Positions 47,600-56,337 of a DNA stretch of 64,000 nucleotides are shown here, piece after piece; position 1 is the stretch's first letter; each line of letters begins with the position of its first letter. Made by a program: the position numbers and the translations under genes. This DNA comes from an uncultured Clostridia bacterium (lineage in GTDB: Bacteria; Bacillota; Clostridia; Peptostreptococcales; Anaerovoracaceae): NCBI GenBank assembly GCA_934271235.1, contig CAKQQT010000001.1, positions 62,001 through 126,000 of the forward strand, read 5' to 3'. Under the pieces are notes generated by a model, which was given only the letters and a program-made list of their open reading frames with translations, made no database searches and was not told the DNA's origin.

Positions 47600-49021
47600 C
47601 TATACCGGATAAGCTTTGTTTTGCAAATCGGCCTTTTTCGGGTCGATTTTTGTTTGCTGTGCTTCTCGATATTGAAAGAACTCCTCTGCGACATTCGGGA
47701 AAAGTGCGTAAGTGAGGACGTCTTCCGTCTGCTGCTTATAGCGCGAGACCTTTGCTTCCAGTTCCGGCAGTTCCGGCGGAATCAAATCCGCAGGTCTGCA
47801 GGTGATCGGCGCTTCCTCTCCGAGGGCTTCCTTCTGCACTTTCGGGTTGAACGGTTTGATCGTTTTGCCGTATTCCCCTTTCAGCAAGGCCTTGGTTTCC
47901 TTTGACATGGCGGAGTAGCGGTCACCGGTCAGCACATTGAGTACAGACTGTGTGCCGACAATCTGAGAAGATGGGGTGACCAGAGGCGGCTCGCCGAGGT
48001 CTTTGCGGACCTTTGGAATCTCCTGCAGCACTTCATAATATCGATCCGCGGCGTGCTGCTCCTTGAGCTGTGATACCAGATTCGAGAGCATGCCGCCGGG
48101 AACCTGATAGAGCAGGGTTTTGATATCGACGTTCAGTACTTTCGGATCAAGCAGACCGCTGGCCAGTGCCTGCGCCTGAATCGGACGGAAATAGTCTGCG
48201 ATTTTCGCGAGGAGACCTTGATCGAGATGGGTGTCAAACGGAGTCCCCTTGAAGGTTTCAGCCATCACTTCGGTCGGCGGCTGGCTCGTTCCCATGGAGA
48301 ACGGGGAAATGGCAGTGTCGATGACATCTGCACCTGCTTCTGCTGCCTTAAGGTAGGTCATGGCAGCGACACCGCTCGTGCAGTGCGTATGGAGCTGAAT
48401 GGGTACGCTGACGGTTTGCTTCAGCGCTGAGAGCAGTTCATACGCATCATACGGGAGCAGGAGTCCGGCCATGTCCTTGAGGCAAATCGAATCCGCGCCC
48501 ATGTTCTCCATGTTCTTTGCAAGGTTGAGCCAGTAATCTTTGGTATATGCCTCACCTAAGGTGTAAGACATCGCAAGTTGTACGTGGCCGCCTTCTTTTT
48601 TTGCGGCCTTGACGGAAGTTTCCAGATTGCGCAGATCATTGAGCGCATCAAAGATCCGCAGAATATCGATGCCGTTGGCAATGGATTTTTGAACAAAATA
48701 GGCAACGACATCATCTGCATAATGCCGATAACCCAGGATGTTCTGTCCGCGCAGCAGCATCTGCAGTTTTGTCTTTTTGAAGCCGTCCCGCAAAAGACGC
48801 AGGCGCTTCCAAGGATCCTCCTTCAGAAAGCGCAGCGAGGCATCAAAGGTCGCGCCGCCCCAGCATTCGACGGAGTGATAGCCAACCTGATCCATCGTAT
48901 CAAGGATGGGGAGCATCTGCTCGGTCGGCATTCTGGTAGCAATCAGAGACTGTTGTGCGTCTCGCAGCACAGTTTCTGTAATCCCAAGTTTTCTGGGTGT
49001 AGTTTGATTCATAGATTCCAT
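47600..49021 (-). CDS. biotin-dependent carboxyltransferase, 5S/OadA type without biotin domain
   Basis: This 473-residue protein carries the HMGL-like carboxyltransferase barrel (TETVLRDAQQSLIATRM and QLHTHCTSGVAAM, with the metal His pair) and the PYC_OADA helical domain. It lacks the C-terminal biotin domain of full-length OadA, as in pyruvate carboxylase subunit B and the transcarboxylase 5S subunit. A separate biotin carrier is encoded in the same operon. It should exchange CO2 between oxaloacetate and biotin. AGGAGG precedes the ATG. Confidence 0.9.
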   Translation of the reverse strand: MESMNQTTPRKLGITETVLRDAQQSLIATRMPTEQMLPILDTMDQVGYHSVECWGGATFDASLRFLKEDPWKRLRLLRDGFKKTKLQMLLRGQNILGYRHYADDVVAYFVQKSIANGIDILRIFDALNDLRNLETSVKAAKKEGGHVQLAMSYTLGEAYTKDYWLNLAKNMENMGADSICLKDMAGLLLPYDAYELLSALKQTVSVPIQLHTHCTSGVAAMTYLKAAEAGADVIDTAISPFSMGTSQPPTEVMAETFKGTPFDTHLDQGLLAKIADYFRPIQAQALASGLLDPKVLNVDIKTLLYQVPGGMLSNLVSQLKEQHAADRYYEVLQEIPKVRKDLGEPPLVTPSSQIVGTQSVLNVLTGDRYSAMSKETKALLKGEYGKTIKPFNPKVQKEALGEEAPITCRPADLIPPELPELEAKVSRYKQQTEDVLTYALFPNVAEEFFQYREAQQTKIDPKKADLQNKAYPV

Positions 49022-49076
49022 AAAGTCCTCCTGATTCCTGCAATAGGGTTCTGTAAAATGTAAAAGTTGTACGCGT

Positions 49077-50213
49077 TCAGGATACGCCGAACATCGCGAG
49101 GAAAGTTCCTGCTGCGACTGCGGTGCCGATCACGCCGGCCACATTCGGCCCCATTGCGTGCATAAGCAGAAAATTGGTAGGATCCGCTTCCGCACCGACT
49201 TTTTGCGATACTCTCGCCGCCATCGGTACAGCCGAGACGCCGGCAGAACCGATCAGCGGATTCACCTTTCCATGTGTCAGCTTGCACATGATTTTACCGC
49301 AGACAACGCCTGCGGCGGTGCCGAATGCAAATGCGATCAGACCGAGAGCGACGATTTTGATCGTCGTCCAGTTCAAGAACGCTTCCGCACTGGTCGTTGC
49401 GCCTACCGAGGTGCCCAGCAGGATGACAACGATATACATCAGCGCGTTGGAGGCCGTTTCCTGGAGCTGACGGACCACGCCGGATTCCCGGAACAGGTTG
49501 CCGAGCATCAGCATACCGACTAAAGGCGTAGTAGCCGGGAGCAGCCCGCATACAACGATGGTAACAACGATCGGGAAGCAGATGCGTTCAGCCTTGCTGA
49601 CCGGCCGCAATTGTTCCATTTTGATCTTGCGTTCTTCCTCTGTCGTCAGCAGTCTCATGATCGGCGGCTGAATGACCGGGACCAGAGACATATAAGAGTA
49701 GGCTGCAACTGCAATCGGACCCAGCAGATCTTTTTGTTTGAGCATCATGGCCAGATAGATGGAGGTTGGTCCATCGGCACCGCCGATGATGGAAATAGCC
49801 GCAGCCGCCGCTTCATTGAAGCCCAGCAGCAGCGCGCCGATAAAGGCAGCGTAAATGCCGAACTGCGCCGCTGCGCCTAAAAGGAAGCTTTTGGGATTCG
49901 CAATCAGCGGGCCAAAATCTGTCATCGCGCCGACGCCGAGGAAGATCAGCGACGGCAGGATCGTCCACTCATCCAGAAGATAGAAGTAATGCAGCAAGCC
50001 GCCTTCCTCCATAATGCTCGGACAGATGTTGACCAGGAGCATGCCGAAAGAGATCGGAACCAGCAGCAGTGGCTCATATCCACGCCCGATGGCAAGATAC
50101 AGGAAGAAGAGCGCAGCCAAAATCATGATGAAATTGCCTGGCGTCATACCTAAAAAGGCTACCTGATGCAGTAAATTGCTGAAGGTCGTAAAGATGTTTT
50201 CCATTTTATTCAC
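49077..50213 (-). CDS. sodium-pumping decarboxylase beta subunit (OadB/MmdB/GcdB)
   Basis: This 378-residue membrane protein has [32 protein letters not shown] and the [20 protein letters not shown] end typical of the family. It decarboxylates carboxybiotin and exports sodium ions. Its start overlaps the biotin carrier gene by eight bases. Confidence 0.94.
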   Translation of the reverse strand: MNKMENIFTTFSNLLHQVAFLGMTPGNFIMILAALFFLYLAIGRGYEPLLLVPISFGMLLVNICPSIMEEGGLLHYFYLLDEWTILPSLIFLGVGAMTDFGPLIANPKSFLLGAAAQFGIYAAFIGALLLGFNEAAAAAISIIGGADGPTSIYLAMMLKQKDLLGPIAVAAYSYMSLVPVIQPPIMRLLTTEEERKIKMEQLRPVSKAERICFPIVVTIVVCGLLPATTPLVGMLMLGNLFRESGVVRQLQETASNALMYIVVILLGTSVGATTSAEAFLNWTTIKIVALGLIAFAFGTAAGVVCGKIMCKLTHGKVNPLIGSAGVSAVPMAARVSQKVGAEADPTNFLLMHAMGPNVAGVIGTAVAAGTFLAMFGVS

Positions 50214-50598
50214 CTGCAGACTGTGGCTTTAGGCATGCAACGGTGTCGCCGGTTTCGATACTGTCACCTTCTGCAGCGTTGATGGAAAGCACCTGACCGT
50301 CTTCCGGAGCGACAACAGGGATCTCCATTTTCATCGCCTCTAAAATGACAAGGGTATCGCCGCGCTTCACGGTATCTCCGGCGGCAGCAACAACTTTCCA
50401 AATTTTACCGGAGGTTCCGGAAGTGACCTTAAGGGTATTCTCATCAACAGCTGCTGCGGGAGCAGCAGCGATTTTTGACTCTTTTGTCTGCGGGTGTGCG
50501 GGTGCTGCCTGTGGTCTGCCTTCCGGCTGCAGCTGTGATTTTTTTTGTACGGTGACTTCATAAGCAGTCCCGTCTACGGTAACAATATAGGTTTCCAT
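50206..50598 (-). CDS. biotin carboxyl carrier protein
   Basis: This 130-residue protein has a biotinyl domain ending with EAMKMEI; Lys90 is the biotin site. A flexible Ala/Pro-rich linker (residues 26-52) precedes it. It carries CO2 between the carboxyltransferases and the membrane beta subunit. BirA (9812-10822) should biotinylate it. Confidence 0.92.
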   Translation of the reverse strand: METYIVTVDGTAYEVTVQKKSQLQPEGRPQAAPAHPQTKESKIAAAPAAAVDENTLKVTSGTSGKIWKVVAAAGDTVKRGDTLVILEAMKMEIPVVAPEDGQVLSINAAEGDSIETGDTVACLKPQSAGE

Positions 50599-50622
50599 TT
50601 GTGTTTCCTCGTTTCTGTTCTT

Positions 50623-50976
50623 CTATTTTGCTTCATGTCGGATACGGCGAATGTTTCTGACTACGTAATCGTCGCCGCTCGCTGCCTGTCCATGCTCTGC
50701 TTCATAAGCGGCAATGGCTGCAGTCATAACGGCGGCAAGCTTTCTGCGGTCGTCGCCGCTTGCTGCCTGCATGCCGCCTGCGGCATCGCTGGCGGCAGAG
50801 ACTGCAGATGCAGCCGCAGTCGCAGCCGGCTTTGGCTTTTGCAGCCGGTCCAGGACGATCGGAATGTATCGCAGCCAGCCTATGATGAGGCTGATGACGA
50901 TCAGCAGCGCGAACACGGTGCCCATACCGAGCAGCGTCGTGGAAAATGCCTTTGCTAAAATAGCGGAGATACTCAT
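50623..50976 (-). CDS. OadG-family decarboxylase gamma subunit
   Basis: This 117-residue protein has one N-terminal membrane helix (TLLGMGTVFALLIVISLIIGW) followed by an Ala-rich linker and a soluble tail (AAVMTAAIAAYEAEHG). The layout is that of the OadG/MmdD gamma subunit, which holds the complex together. The gene lies between the 12S-like and carrier genes. Confidence 0.8.
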   Translation of the reverse strand: MSISAILAKAFSTTLLGMGTVFALLIVISLIIGWLRYIPIVLDRLQKPKPAATAAASAVSAASDAAGGMQAASGDDRRKLAAVMTAAIAAYEAEHGQAASGDDYVVRNIRRIRHEAK

Positions 50977-50996
50977 ATCTTGATCCTTCTCTTTCC

Positions 50997-52220
50997 TTAT
51001 GGCAGCATCAGCGCTTCCAGTGCGCCAATGACATATTTTCTGGTGTCTTGCGGATAAATGATTTTATCGACAGCACCCTTATCTACAGCTGCGGCTTCTG
51101 CACCGTAAAGAATGTGATAACGCTCTTTGGCCATCATGCCGACCTCGGCTCCGTCCCATGCAAAGATAAAATCCGTCCCCAATCCATGACTGTTGAGAAT
51201 CGCGTGGCAGCTTCCCAGCGACTTGCCGATGATGACATTGATGCGAGGCATGCGTGCCTTTGCAAGTTTACCGACCAGTTTATTCACCGCAGTACTGAAG
51301 TGCGCCTCCGTTTCAAAATCCGTCGCGAAACCATCGATGTCCACCAGAGAAAGTACCGGGATAGAAAACCTGCTGCAAAACGCAATGAAATGGCTCAGCT
51401 TGTCGCAGCCTGCGGCACTGAGTCTGGAGGCTCCGTCGATGCGGTTGTTTCCAATCACCGCGATGGTTCTGCCGTTGAGACGAATAAAGCCGGTGACGGT
51501 TCTTTTGCCGAAGAGAGATTTTGTTTCGTAAAACAGACCATCATCTGCAATCGCGCCGGCAACTTCCCGTACGAAGCTTTCTGCGCTTTCATCAAAAAGA
51601 CAAGGGCGGTTCAAATCCGCACTTTCATAAACCTGGACAATGCCTTCTGTCTGGCTGGAAGGCAGAATTTCAATCAGGCTGCGCACTTTCGCAGTAATCT
51701 CGTGCATGTTGCCGATCAGATCGATCGATTTGCTGACGATATGCTCGCTTTCGGTACTGCTCTGATCTAAGGTATCGGGTGGATTGATGAAGTAGTCGCC
51801 GCCTTCTTCATTCACAAAAACAAAATCGCCCATGGTGGCGGCGAGGGCGAGTCCGCCGCCGCAGGAACCCTTGACAATCATGTATTGCGGGATGCTGGCA
51901 GCCTCTTCTCTTTGAAAACAGTAGAGCTCTCCGAGCTTTTCCATAATCTCCATACCTTGATCCAGAACAAGACCTGTGGAATGAAAGATTCCAATCAATG
52001 GGGCTTTGCTTTTGACGGCCATACGGTAAGCGCGCAGGATCCGCTCGATATGGGCAGGACCGCAGGCGCCGCTGTGAACCTGATCGTTTTGACCGAAAGC
52101 ATAGACCAACCGATTGTTGATCGTGCCATAGCCGATGATGACGTTCTCGTCTTCCCGGGCTCCGATCTGCATGAAACTGTTATCGTCAAAGAGCATTCTT
52201 AAAACTTCACTTGTGTGCAT
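50997..52220 (-). CDS. divergent acyl-CoA carboxylase carboxyltransferase (12S/MmdA-like)
   Basis: This 407-residue protein belongs to the crotonase-like carboxyltransferases but is about 100 residues shorter than normal MmdA. The first oxyanion-region motif, usually close to DSGGARIQEG, reads HSTGLVLDQG. The second reads GSCGGGLALAATMGDF. It may act on a small acyl-CoA, or have become structural. It is the first gene of the decarboxylase operon, with its own promoter. Confidence 0.82.
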   Translation of the reverse strand: MHTSEVLRMLFDDNSFMQIGAREDENVIIGYGTINNRLVYAFGQNDQVHSGACGPAHIERILRAYRMAVKSKAPLIGIFHSTGLVLDQGMEIMEKLGELYCFQREEAASIPQYMIVKGSCGGGLALAATMGDFVFVNEEGGDYFINPPDTLDQSSTESEHIVSKSIDLIGNMHEITAKVRSLIEILPSSQTEGIVQVYESADLNRPCLFDESAESFVREVAGAIADDGLFYETKSLFGKRTVTGFIRLNGRTIAVIGNNRIDGASRLSAAGCDKLSHFIAFCSRFSIPVLSLVDIDGFATDFETEAHFSTAVNKLVGKLAKARMPRINVIIGKSLGSCHAILNSHGLGTDFIFAWDGAEVGMMAKERYHILYGAEAAAVDKGAVDKIIYPQDTRKYVIGALEALMLP

Positions 52221-52254
52221 GCTGTCACTCTCCTTGCTTCATTCTTTTGGTGAT

Positions 52255-52283
52255 ATTTTAATGTAGCAAGATTGTAATTTCAA
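52255..52283 (-). promoter_or_regulatory. promoter of the decarboxylase operon
   Basis: On the minus strand TTGAAA (52283-52278) and TAAAAT (52260-52255) are 17 bases apart, 34 bases before the start codon. The rest of the 293-base gap to the PucR-type gene is A+T-rich and shows no gene. Confidence 0.6.
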
Positions 52284-52513
52284 GAGGTGCGGGAAGGAAA
52301 AGAAAAATGCAAAGATTTTTTTTATTTGACTTAAAAAAGATAAAAAAACGTTCCTGAATATTTCGATTTTAAAGGGGAAACAGATCGTACGGCACGCAGA
52401 ATCCGCTCAGGCGATGCATGGTTCAGCGTCGGATGATTTTAGAACATTCCATCAACGATTCCATCAACTGTGCGGCAGTCCCTTGAAAAAAATACCGAAA
52501 GAAATCAAAGAAT

Positions 52514-53716
52514 CTACGAAGGGTCTTCCGACAGGAAGAACGCCGCGCCTTGCGTGCGCAGCAGGGTCAGGGAGACAGACAGCAGCAGGTTCAGGTGCTG
52601 CGCCGGATCGTCGAGCGGGAGCGCGAAGTCCTCTTTCATGCGCCGGATCCGGTATAGCACGGTATTGCGGTGGGTAAAGAGGGCTTCGCAGGTTTCTTTG
52701 AGGGAATTGCCGGAAATGAGATAGCGGTACAACGTTTCGCAGTACTGACTGTCTTTTTTTGCGTCGTAGGCGGCGAGTCTGTTCACCTTTTCGTCGATCA
52801 GATCGGCATGATCTTTGAGCGCGGTCAGCAGGATCAGCGGGCTGAGGGCCGCGACCGTAAAGACGACTCCGGCTTCTTCGGCAGCAGATTCCACGAGGAT
52901 CTTCGCGGCTTCTTTCGCGGAACGATAGAGCTGCGGCAGATCAAAAAGCTTGTCGATCGGATTGGAGATCAGGACCTTCAGATGGAATTCCTCCGCCAGC
53001 GTCTGCAGCGCGGCGGCATCATAGCCTTCATGCAGGAACAGGAATACATCGCCGTGATACAAAAATGGGTGCGAGGCATAAAAATGATACATCAACTCAT
53101 CTTTGAGCCGGTTGCTGCCCAGATACCGGTTATGATAGCCCTCCAGGTCGATCAGCGCAAAAGCCTTGGGATGAAAATCGGCCAGATAGGTCGAGGACGC
53201 CTGCAGGCGGAAATACGGTTCCGCGGAAAATCCGCCGTCCAGCAGATGTTCCAACACTTCCTCCGCGGTATCAAACAGCTTGTCCTGCCGGGTGCTTTCC
53301 ATAAAGAGCTGCTTGGCGAGGACGCACTCGACCGTTTGGAATGTTCCGTCGGGTACTGTGCGGAGATGTCCGTCGACATCGACACAGACCAGATAACCCA
53401 AATGAAGACCGGAGGTGATCAAAGGCGCGAAACGGCGTGTAAAGGGACTGTCTTCCAGCTCCACGTAAACCGCATGTCCGGCAGCGACCTCCGCATTGGT
53501 ACTGATCATCGCACTGGCTTCATAGGTGATCTCTCCGTGGCTGACGGCATTGCCGAAGACTTTGTCGCGAAAATCCGCCGGTGCGGCATGTGCGACGATG
53601 TGAAAGGTCTCATCTACGATCATCAGCGGACAGTCTAAGATCGCGGCGCTGTCTGCCGCCAGCCGGTTCAGATCATCCTGCCGGAAAAAATCTGATAATA
53701 ATGTTTGCACTTCCAT
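52514..53716 (-). CDS. PucR/CdaR-family transcriptional regulator
   Basis: This 400-residue protein has a sensory N-terminal part (LADDSAAILDCPLMIVDE-like, residues 15-130), a GGDEF-like middle and the PucR C-terminal helix-turn-helix (TLYRYLISGNSLKETCEALF, then HRNTVLYRIRRMKED). Family members regulate purine or sugar-acid catabolism. It is divergent from the KdgT-like gene and may control it. The ATG at 53716 follows GAGGA. Confidence 0.85.
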   Translation of the reverse strand: MEVQTLLSDFFRQDDLNRLAADSAAILDCPLMIVDETFHIVAHAAPADFRDKVFGNAVSHGEITYEASAMISTNAEVAAGHAVYVELEDSPFTRRFAPLITSGLHLGYLVCVDVDGHLRTVPDGTFQTVECVLAKQLFMESTRQDKLFDTAEEVLEHLLDGGFSAEPYFRLQASSTYLADFHPKAFALIDLEGYHNRYLGSNRLKDELMYHFYASHPFLYHGDVFLFLHEGYDAAALQTLAEEFHLKVLISNPIDKLFDLPQLYRSAKEAAKILVESAAEEAGVVFTVAALSPLILLTALKDHADLIDEKVNRLAAYDAKKDSQYCETLYRYLISGNSLKETCEALFTHRNTVLYRIRRMKEDFALPLDDPAQHLNLLLSVSLTLLRTQGAAFFLSEDPS

Positions 53717-53747
53717 AGGACATCCTCTTTTCTTTTTGTATATATAA

Positions 53748-53764
53748 TTGTGCTTTTTGCACAA
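53748..53764. promoter_or_regulatory. short palindrome upstream of the PucR-type gene
   Basis: TTGTGC-TTTTT-GCACAA lies 31 bases upstream of the regulator start and 160 bases before the divergent permease. It could be an operator, but may be a chance repeat. Confidence 0.35.
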
Positions 53765-53923
53765 AAGAAACCAGAAACATTATACTGCCGGAATCTTGTA
53801 AAAGCAAGCGGAATGGATTAAATTATAGGTACAAAAGGGAAAGAGATAAGAGAAAGAAAGCAAAAGCGATATTATAGAAAGACTAGAAAATCAAAAGCAA
53901 AAAGAAATACGAGGTGAAAAGAT

Positions 53924-54961
53924 ATGGAAACCAGAAAGAACGTAAATATTTGGAAATCACTTCAAAAGGTACCGGCAGGCACCATGTTTGTACCACTGAT
54001 CATCGGTGCGATCATCACAACAATTTGCGAAGGCTTTTTTAACTTTGATCTATGGGGAACTTTAGGAAACCCGATGAAGGATATGTTCTCCTCCTCCGGT
54101 CAGATGCTGATCATCGGTTTGATGCTGTTCTGCACCGGCACACAGCTGAAGATGTCCGATATCAAGGACGCGATGCACAGAGGTGTGCGGCTGATCCTCG
54201 TCAGACTGGGCGCTGCTTACATCCTGTGCGCGTTGTTTTATCTGGCATTTGGATATGAAGGTTTTTTGGGAGTTTCCTTCCTGGCCTTTGTCTGCGCGGT
54301 AACCAGTGCGAACGCGGCGCTTTACATGGGCATCATTTCACCGTTCGGCGATAAAGCAGATAAAGCAAGCTTTGGTATTATGCTGATCTGTTCGATGCCG
54401 CTGCTCCCGCTTCTGTTCTTAGGATTCTACGGAGAATCGGGTTTCGGTGAAGCACAGGTAATGCAGATCATCTCCTTGATCATTCCGTTCATTTTAGGTA
54501 TGATCTTAGGTAATCTGGATATGGATATCCGTAAAGTATTCGCAGGCGGCAATGCGATCATCCTGCCGTTCCTCGGCTTCGAATTCGGTTCGACCATCAA
54601 TTTGATCGACGCGCTGAAAATGTTCCCGCAGGGATTGCTGCTGAGTGTGCTTTACTTCATCATCGTCATCACACCGTCCTACTTCTTTGAGAGAACGGTC
54701 CTGCATAGACCGGGTTACGCTTCGTTCGCAAGCGGTTCGCTGGCAGGCGTCGCGCTGGTCATCCCGTCGATGGCGGCGGCTTCCAATACGCTGTTTGAGC
54801 CTTATGTGGATTCGAGCGTTGCGGTTCTGGCATTCGTACTTGCCATCACGAACATCCTTTGTCCGTTCATGGTCAAATACATTCTGACCAAACATCCGGC
54901 AGACGAACAGCCGAAGCTCAAAGAGAAACATCACAATCATCCGGCGGCAGATGCGAGATAA
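53924..54961 (+). CDS. 2-keto-3-deoxygluconate permease-like transporter (KdgT family)
   Basis: This 345-residue protein has about ten helices. VPLIIGAIITTICEGFFNF and FVCAVTSANAALYMGIISPF are typical of the KdgT family, proton symporters for 2-keto-3-deoxygluconate. GAGGTG precedes the ATG. It is divergent from a PucR/CdaR regulator and followed by acetolactate decarboxylase. The real substrate may differ, as no pectin or KDG pathway genes are nearby. Confidence 0.85.
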   Translation: METRKNVNIWKSLQKVPAGTMFVPLIIGAIITTICEGFFNFDLWGTLGNPMKDMFSSSGQMLIIGLMLFCTGTQLKMSDIKDAMHRGVRLILVRLGAAYILCALFYLAFGYEGFLGVSFLAFVCAVTSANAALYMGIISPFGDKADKASFGIMLICSMPLLPLLFLGFYGESGFGEAQVMQIISLIIPFILGMILGNLDMDIRKVFAGGNAIILPFLGFEFGSTINLIDALKMFPQGLLLSVLYFIIVITPSYFFERTVLHRPGYASFASGSLAGVALVIPSMAAASNTLFEPYVDSSVAVLAFVLAITNILCPFMVKYILTKHPADEQPKLKEKHHNHPAADAR

Positions 54962-55049
54962 AAAAACGGATCCGCTGCGAGGAACGGATTTTCCAAAGAA
55001 ATCAAGAAAAAATTTCAGATTAGATGAAAATACGAAATGAGGTGTCATT

Positions 55050-55766
55050 ATGAAGACTTTAGTACAAGCATCCACTTTAAACGCGCTTATGTTAGGTAAT
55101 TTTGATAAAACCGTCAGTGTAAAGGATTTCCTGCATCACGCGGATACCGGCATCGGAACCTATACCGGTCTGGACGGCGAAGCGATCTTTGAGGACGGCG
55201 TGGCGTACAAGGCAACCGCGGACGGCAAAGTTGTGGAGATGAAGCCGGAGGACGGCGTGGCATTCGGCACGGTCGCGCAGTTCGACGAAAGTGTTCCGGA
55301 AGTGGAACTGAAGGATATCAAGAACATCGAAGCGCTCAAGGAGGCTTTGGAACCGCTTGTCAAGGACAACAAGAATGTGTTCTATATGATCAAAGCCGCC
55401 GGCGATTTTAAGACTATGCATGTCCGCAGCTGCTTCCCGAGCGAAAAACCGTATCCGACTTTGTCCGAAGTCGCGGAGAATCAGCGGGAATTCCATTATA
55501 CGAATACCCACGGCAATGTGATCGCGGTCTACTGCCCGGCCTATGTCAACGGCATCAACCTGCCGGGCTGGCACTTCCATTACCTGAGCGGAGATAAGAC
55601 GCAGGGCGGTCATATCTTGGGACTGTCCGCAGACAAACTGAACGTCAAGATCAACAAGATCGAACGTTTTGACTTGACACTCCCGCAGAACCCGGAATTC
55701 GCGGAGCGTGACCTTTGTGAAGATCTGAGCGCGAAAACCGCGGCGGTCGAAGGCGCGAAGAAGTAA
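55050..55766 (+). CDS. alpha-acetolactate decarboxylase
   Basis: This 238-residue enzyme turns acetolactate into acetoin. TGIGTYTGLDGEAIFEDG lies near the N-terminus, and GWHFHYLSGDKTQGGHILG holds the zinc histidines. AGGTG precedes the ATG and a terminator follows. No acetolactate synthase gene lies beside it. It fits a pyruvate-rich fermentation. Confidence 0.93.
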   Translation: MKTLVQASTLNALMLGNFDKTVSVKDFLHHADTGIGTYTGLDGEAIFEDGVAYKATADGKVVEMKPEDGVAFGTVAQFDESVPEVELKDIKNIEALKEALEPLVKDNKNVFYMIKAAGDFKTMHVRSCFPSEKPYPTLSEVAENQREFHYTNTHGNVIAVYCPAYVNGINLPGWHFHYLSGDKTQGGHILGLSADKLNVKINKIERFDLTLPQNPEFAERDLCEDLSAKTAAVEGAKK

Positions 55767-55780
55767 GACTGCAAGAAAGC

Positions 55781-55826
55781 ACTCGCATCGGAATCTTACG
55801 TTCCGGTGCGGGTATTTTTATTTTTT
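55781..55826 (+). terminator. terminator after acetolactate decarboxylase
   Basis: ACTCGCATCGGAA (55781-55793) pairs with TTCCGGTGCGGGT (55801-55813) including G-T pairs, followed by ATTTTTATTTTTT. Confidence 0.85.
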
Positions 55827-55837
55827 GTATATTTCTC

Positions 55838-55867
55838 TTGACAGAAGGAGCTCTAATGTGTTAGAGT
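55838..55867 (+). promoter_or_regulatory. promoter of the second blaI/blaR pair
   Basis: TTGACA (55838-55843) with TAGAGT (55862-55867) 18 bases later overlaps the first operator below. Confidence 0.5.
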
Positions 55868-55892
55868 AAAATAAATTCTAACGCGTTAGAAT
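55852..55892. promoter_or_regulatory. paired operators of the second BlaI-type repressor
   Basis: TCTAATGTGTTAGA (55852-55865) and the 18-bp perfect palindrome ATTCTAACGCGTTAGAAT (55875-55892) share the pattern TCTAAnnnnTTAGA. This differs clearly from the TACAnnTGTA pair of the first system. Confidence 0.75.
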
Positions 55893-55926
55893 CAAATATC
55901 GGAACGAGATATGAGGAGGATGGGGA

Positions 55927-56337
55927 ATGAAACAGAACGAACATCCGGCCGAGGTGCCGAAGGTTTTTGAAAGTGAATATCGGTTTTGTCGGATCCTTTG
56001 GGAGCATGAACCGATCAAGAGCGGACAGCTCGCCGCGCTGTGCAGCGAGGAACTGGGCTGGAAGCCGACGACGACCTATACCGTTATCAAGCGGCTTTCG
56101 GAACGAGGCATACTCAAGAATGAGAACGCGGTCGTAACGTCGCTGGTATCAAAGGATGCGGTGCAGGCTGCCGAAGTGGAGGAGTTGTTTGAAAAGAAAT
56201 TTGACCGCTCGCTTCCGGCATTCCTCGCTGCTTTTACAAAAAATCGCCGACTGAAAGCGGAGGAGATCGAGGAAGTGCAGAAGATGATCGACGATTATCG
56301 GAACGCATACGGAGAGGAGAACGATCATGAACGGTGA
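55927..56337 (+). CDS. BlaI/MecI-family repressor (second copy)
   Basis: This 136-residue BlaI-type winged-helix protein has VFESEYRFCRILWEHEPIKS and LGWKPTTTYTVIKRLSERGI as its DNA-binding region. A longer N-terminus distinguishes it from the copy at 26301. It overlaps the membrane peptidase gene by 11 bases. Its operators are the TCTAAnnnnTTAGA pair. Confidence 0.88.
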   Translation: MKQNEHPAEVPKVFESEYRFCRILWEHEPIKSGQLAALCSEELGWKPTTTYTVIKRLSERGILKNENAVVTSLVSKDAVQAAEVEELFEKKFDRSLPAFLAAFTKNRRLKAEEIEEVQKMIDDYRNAYGEENDHER

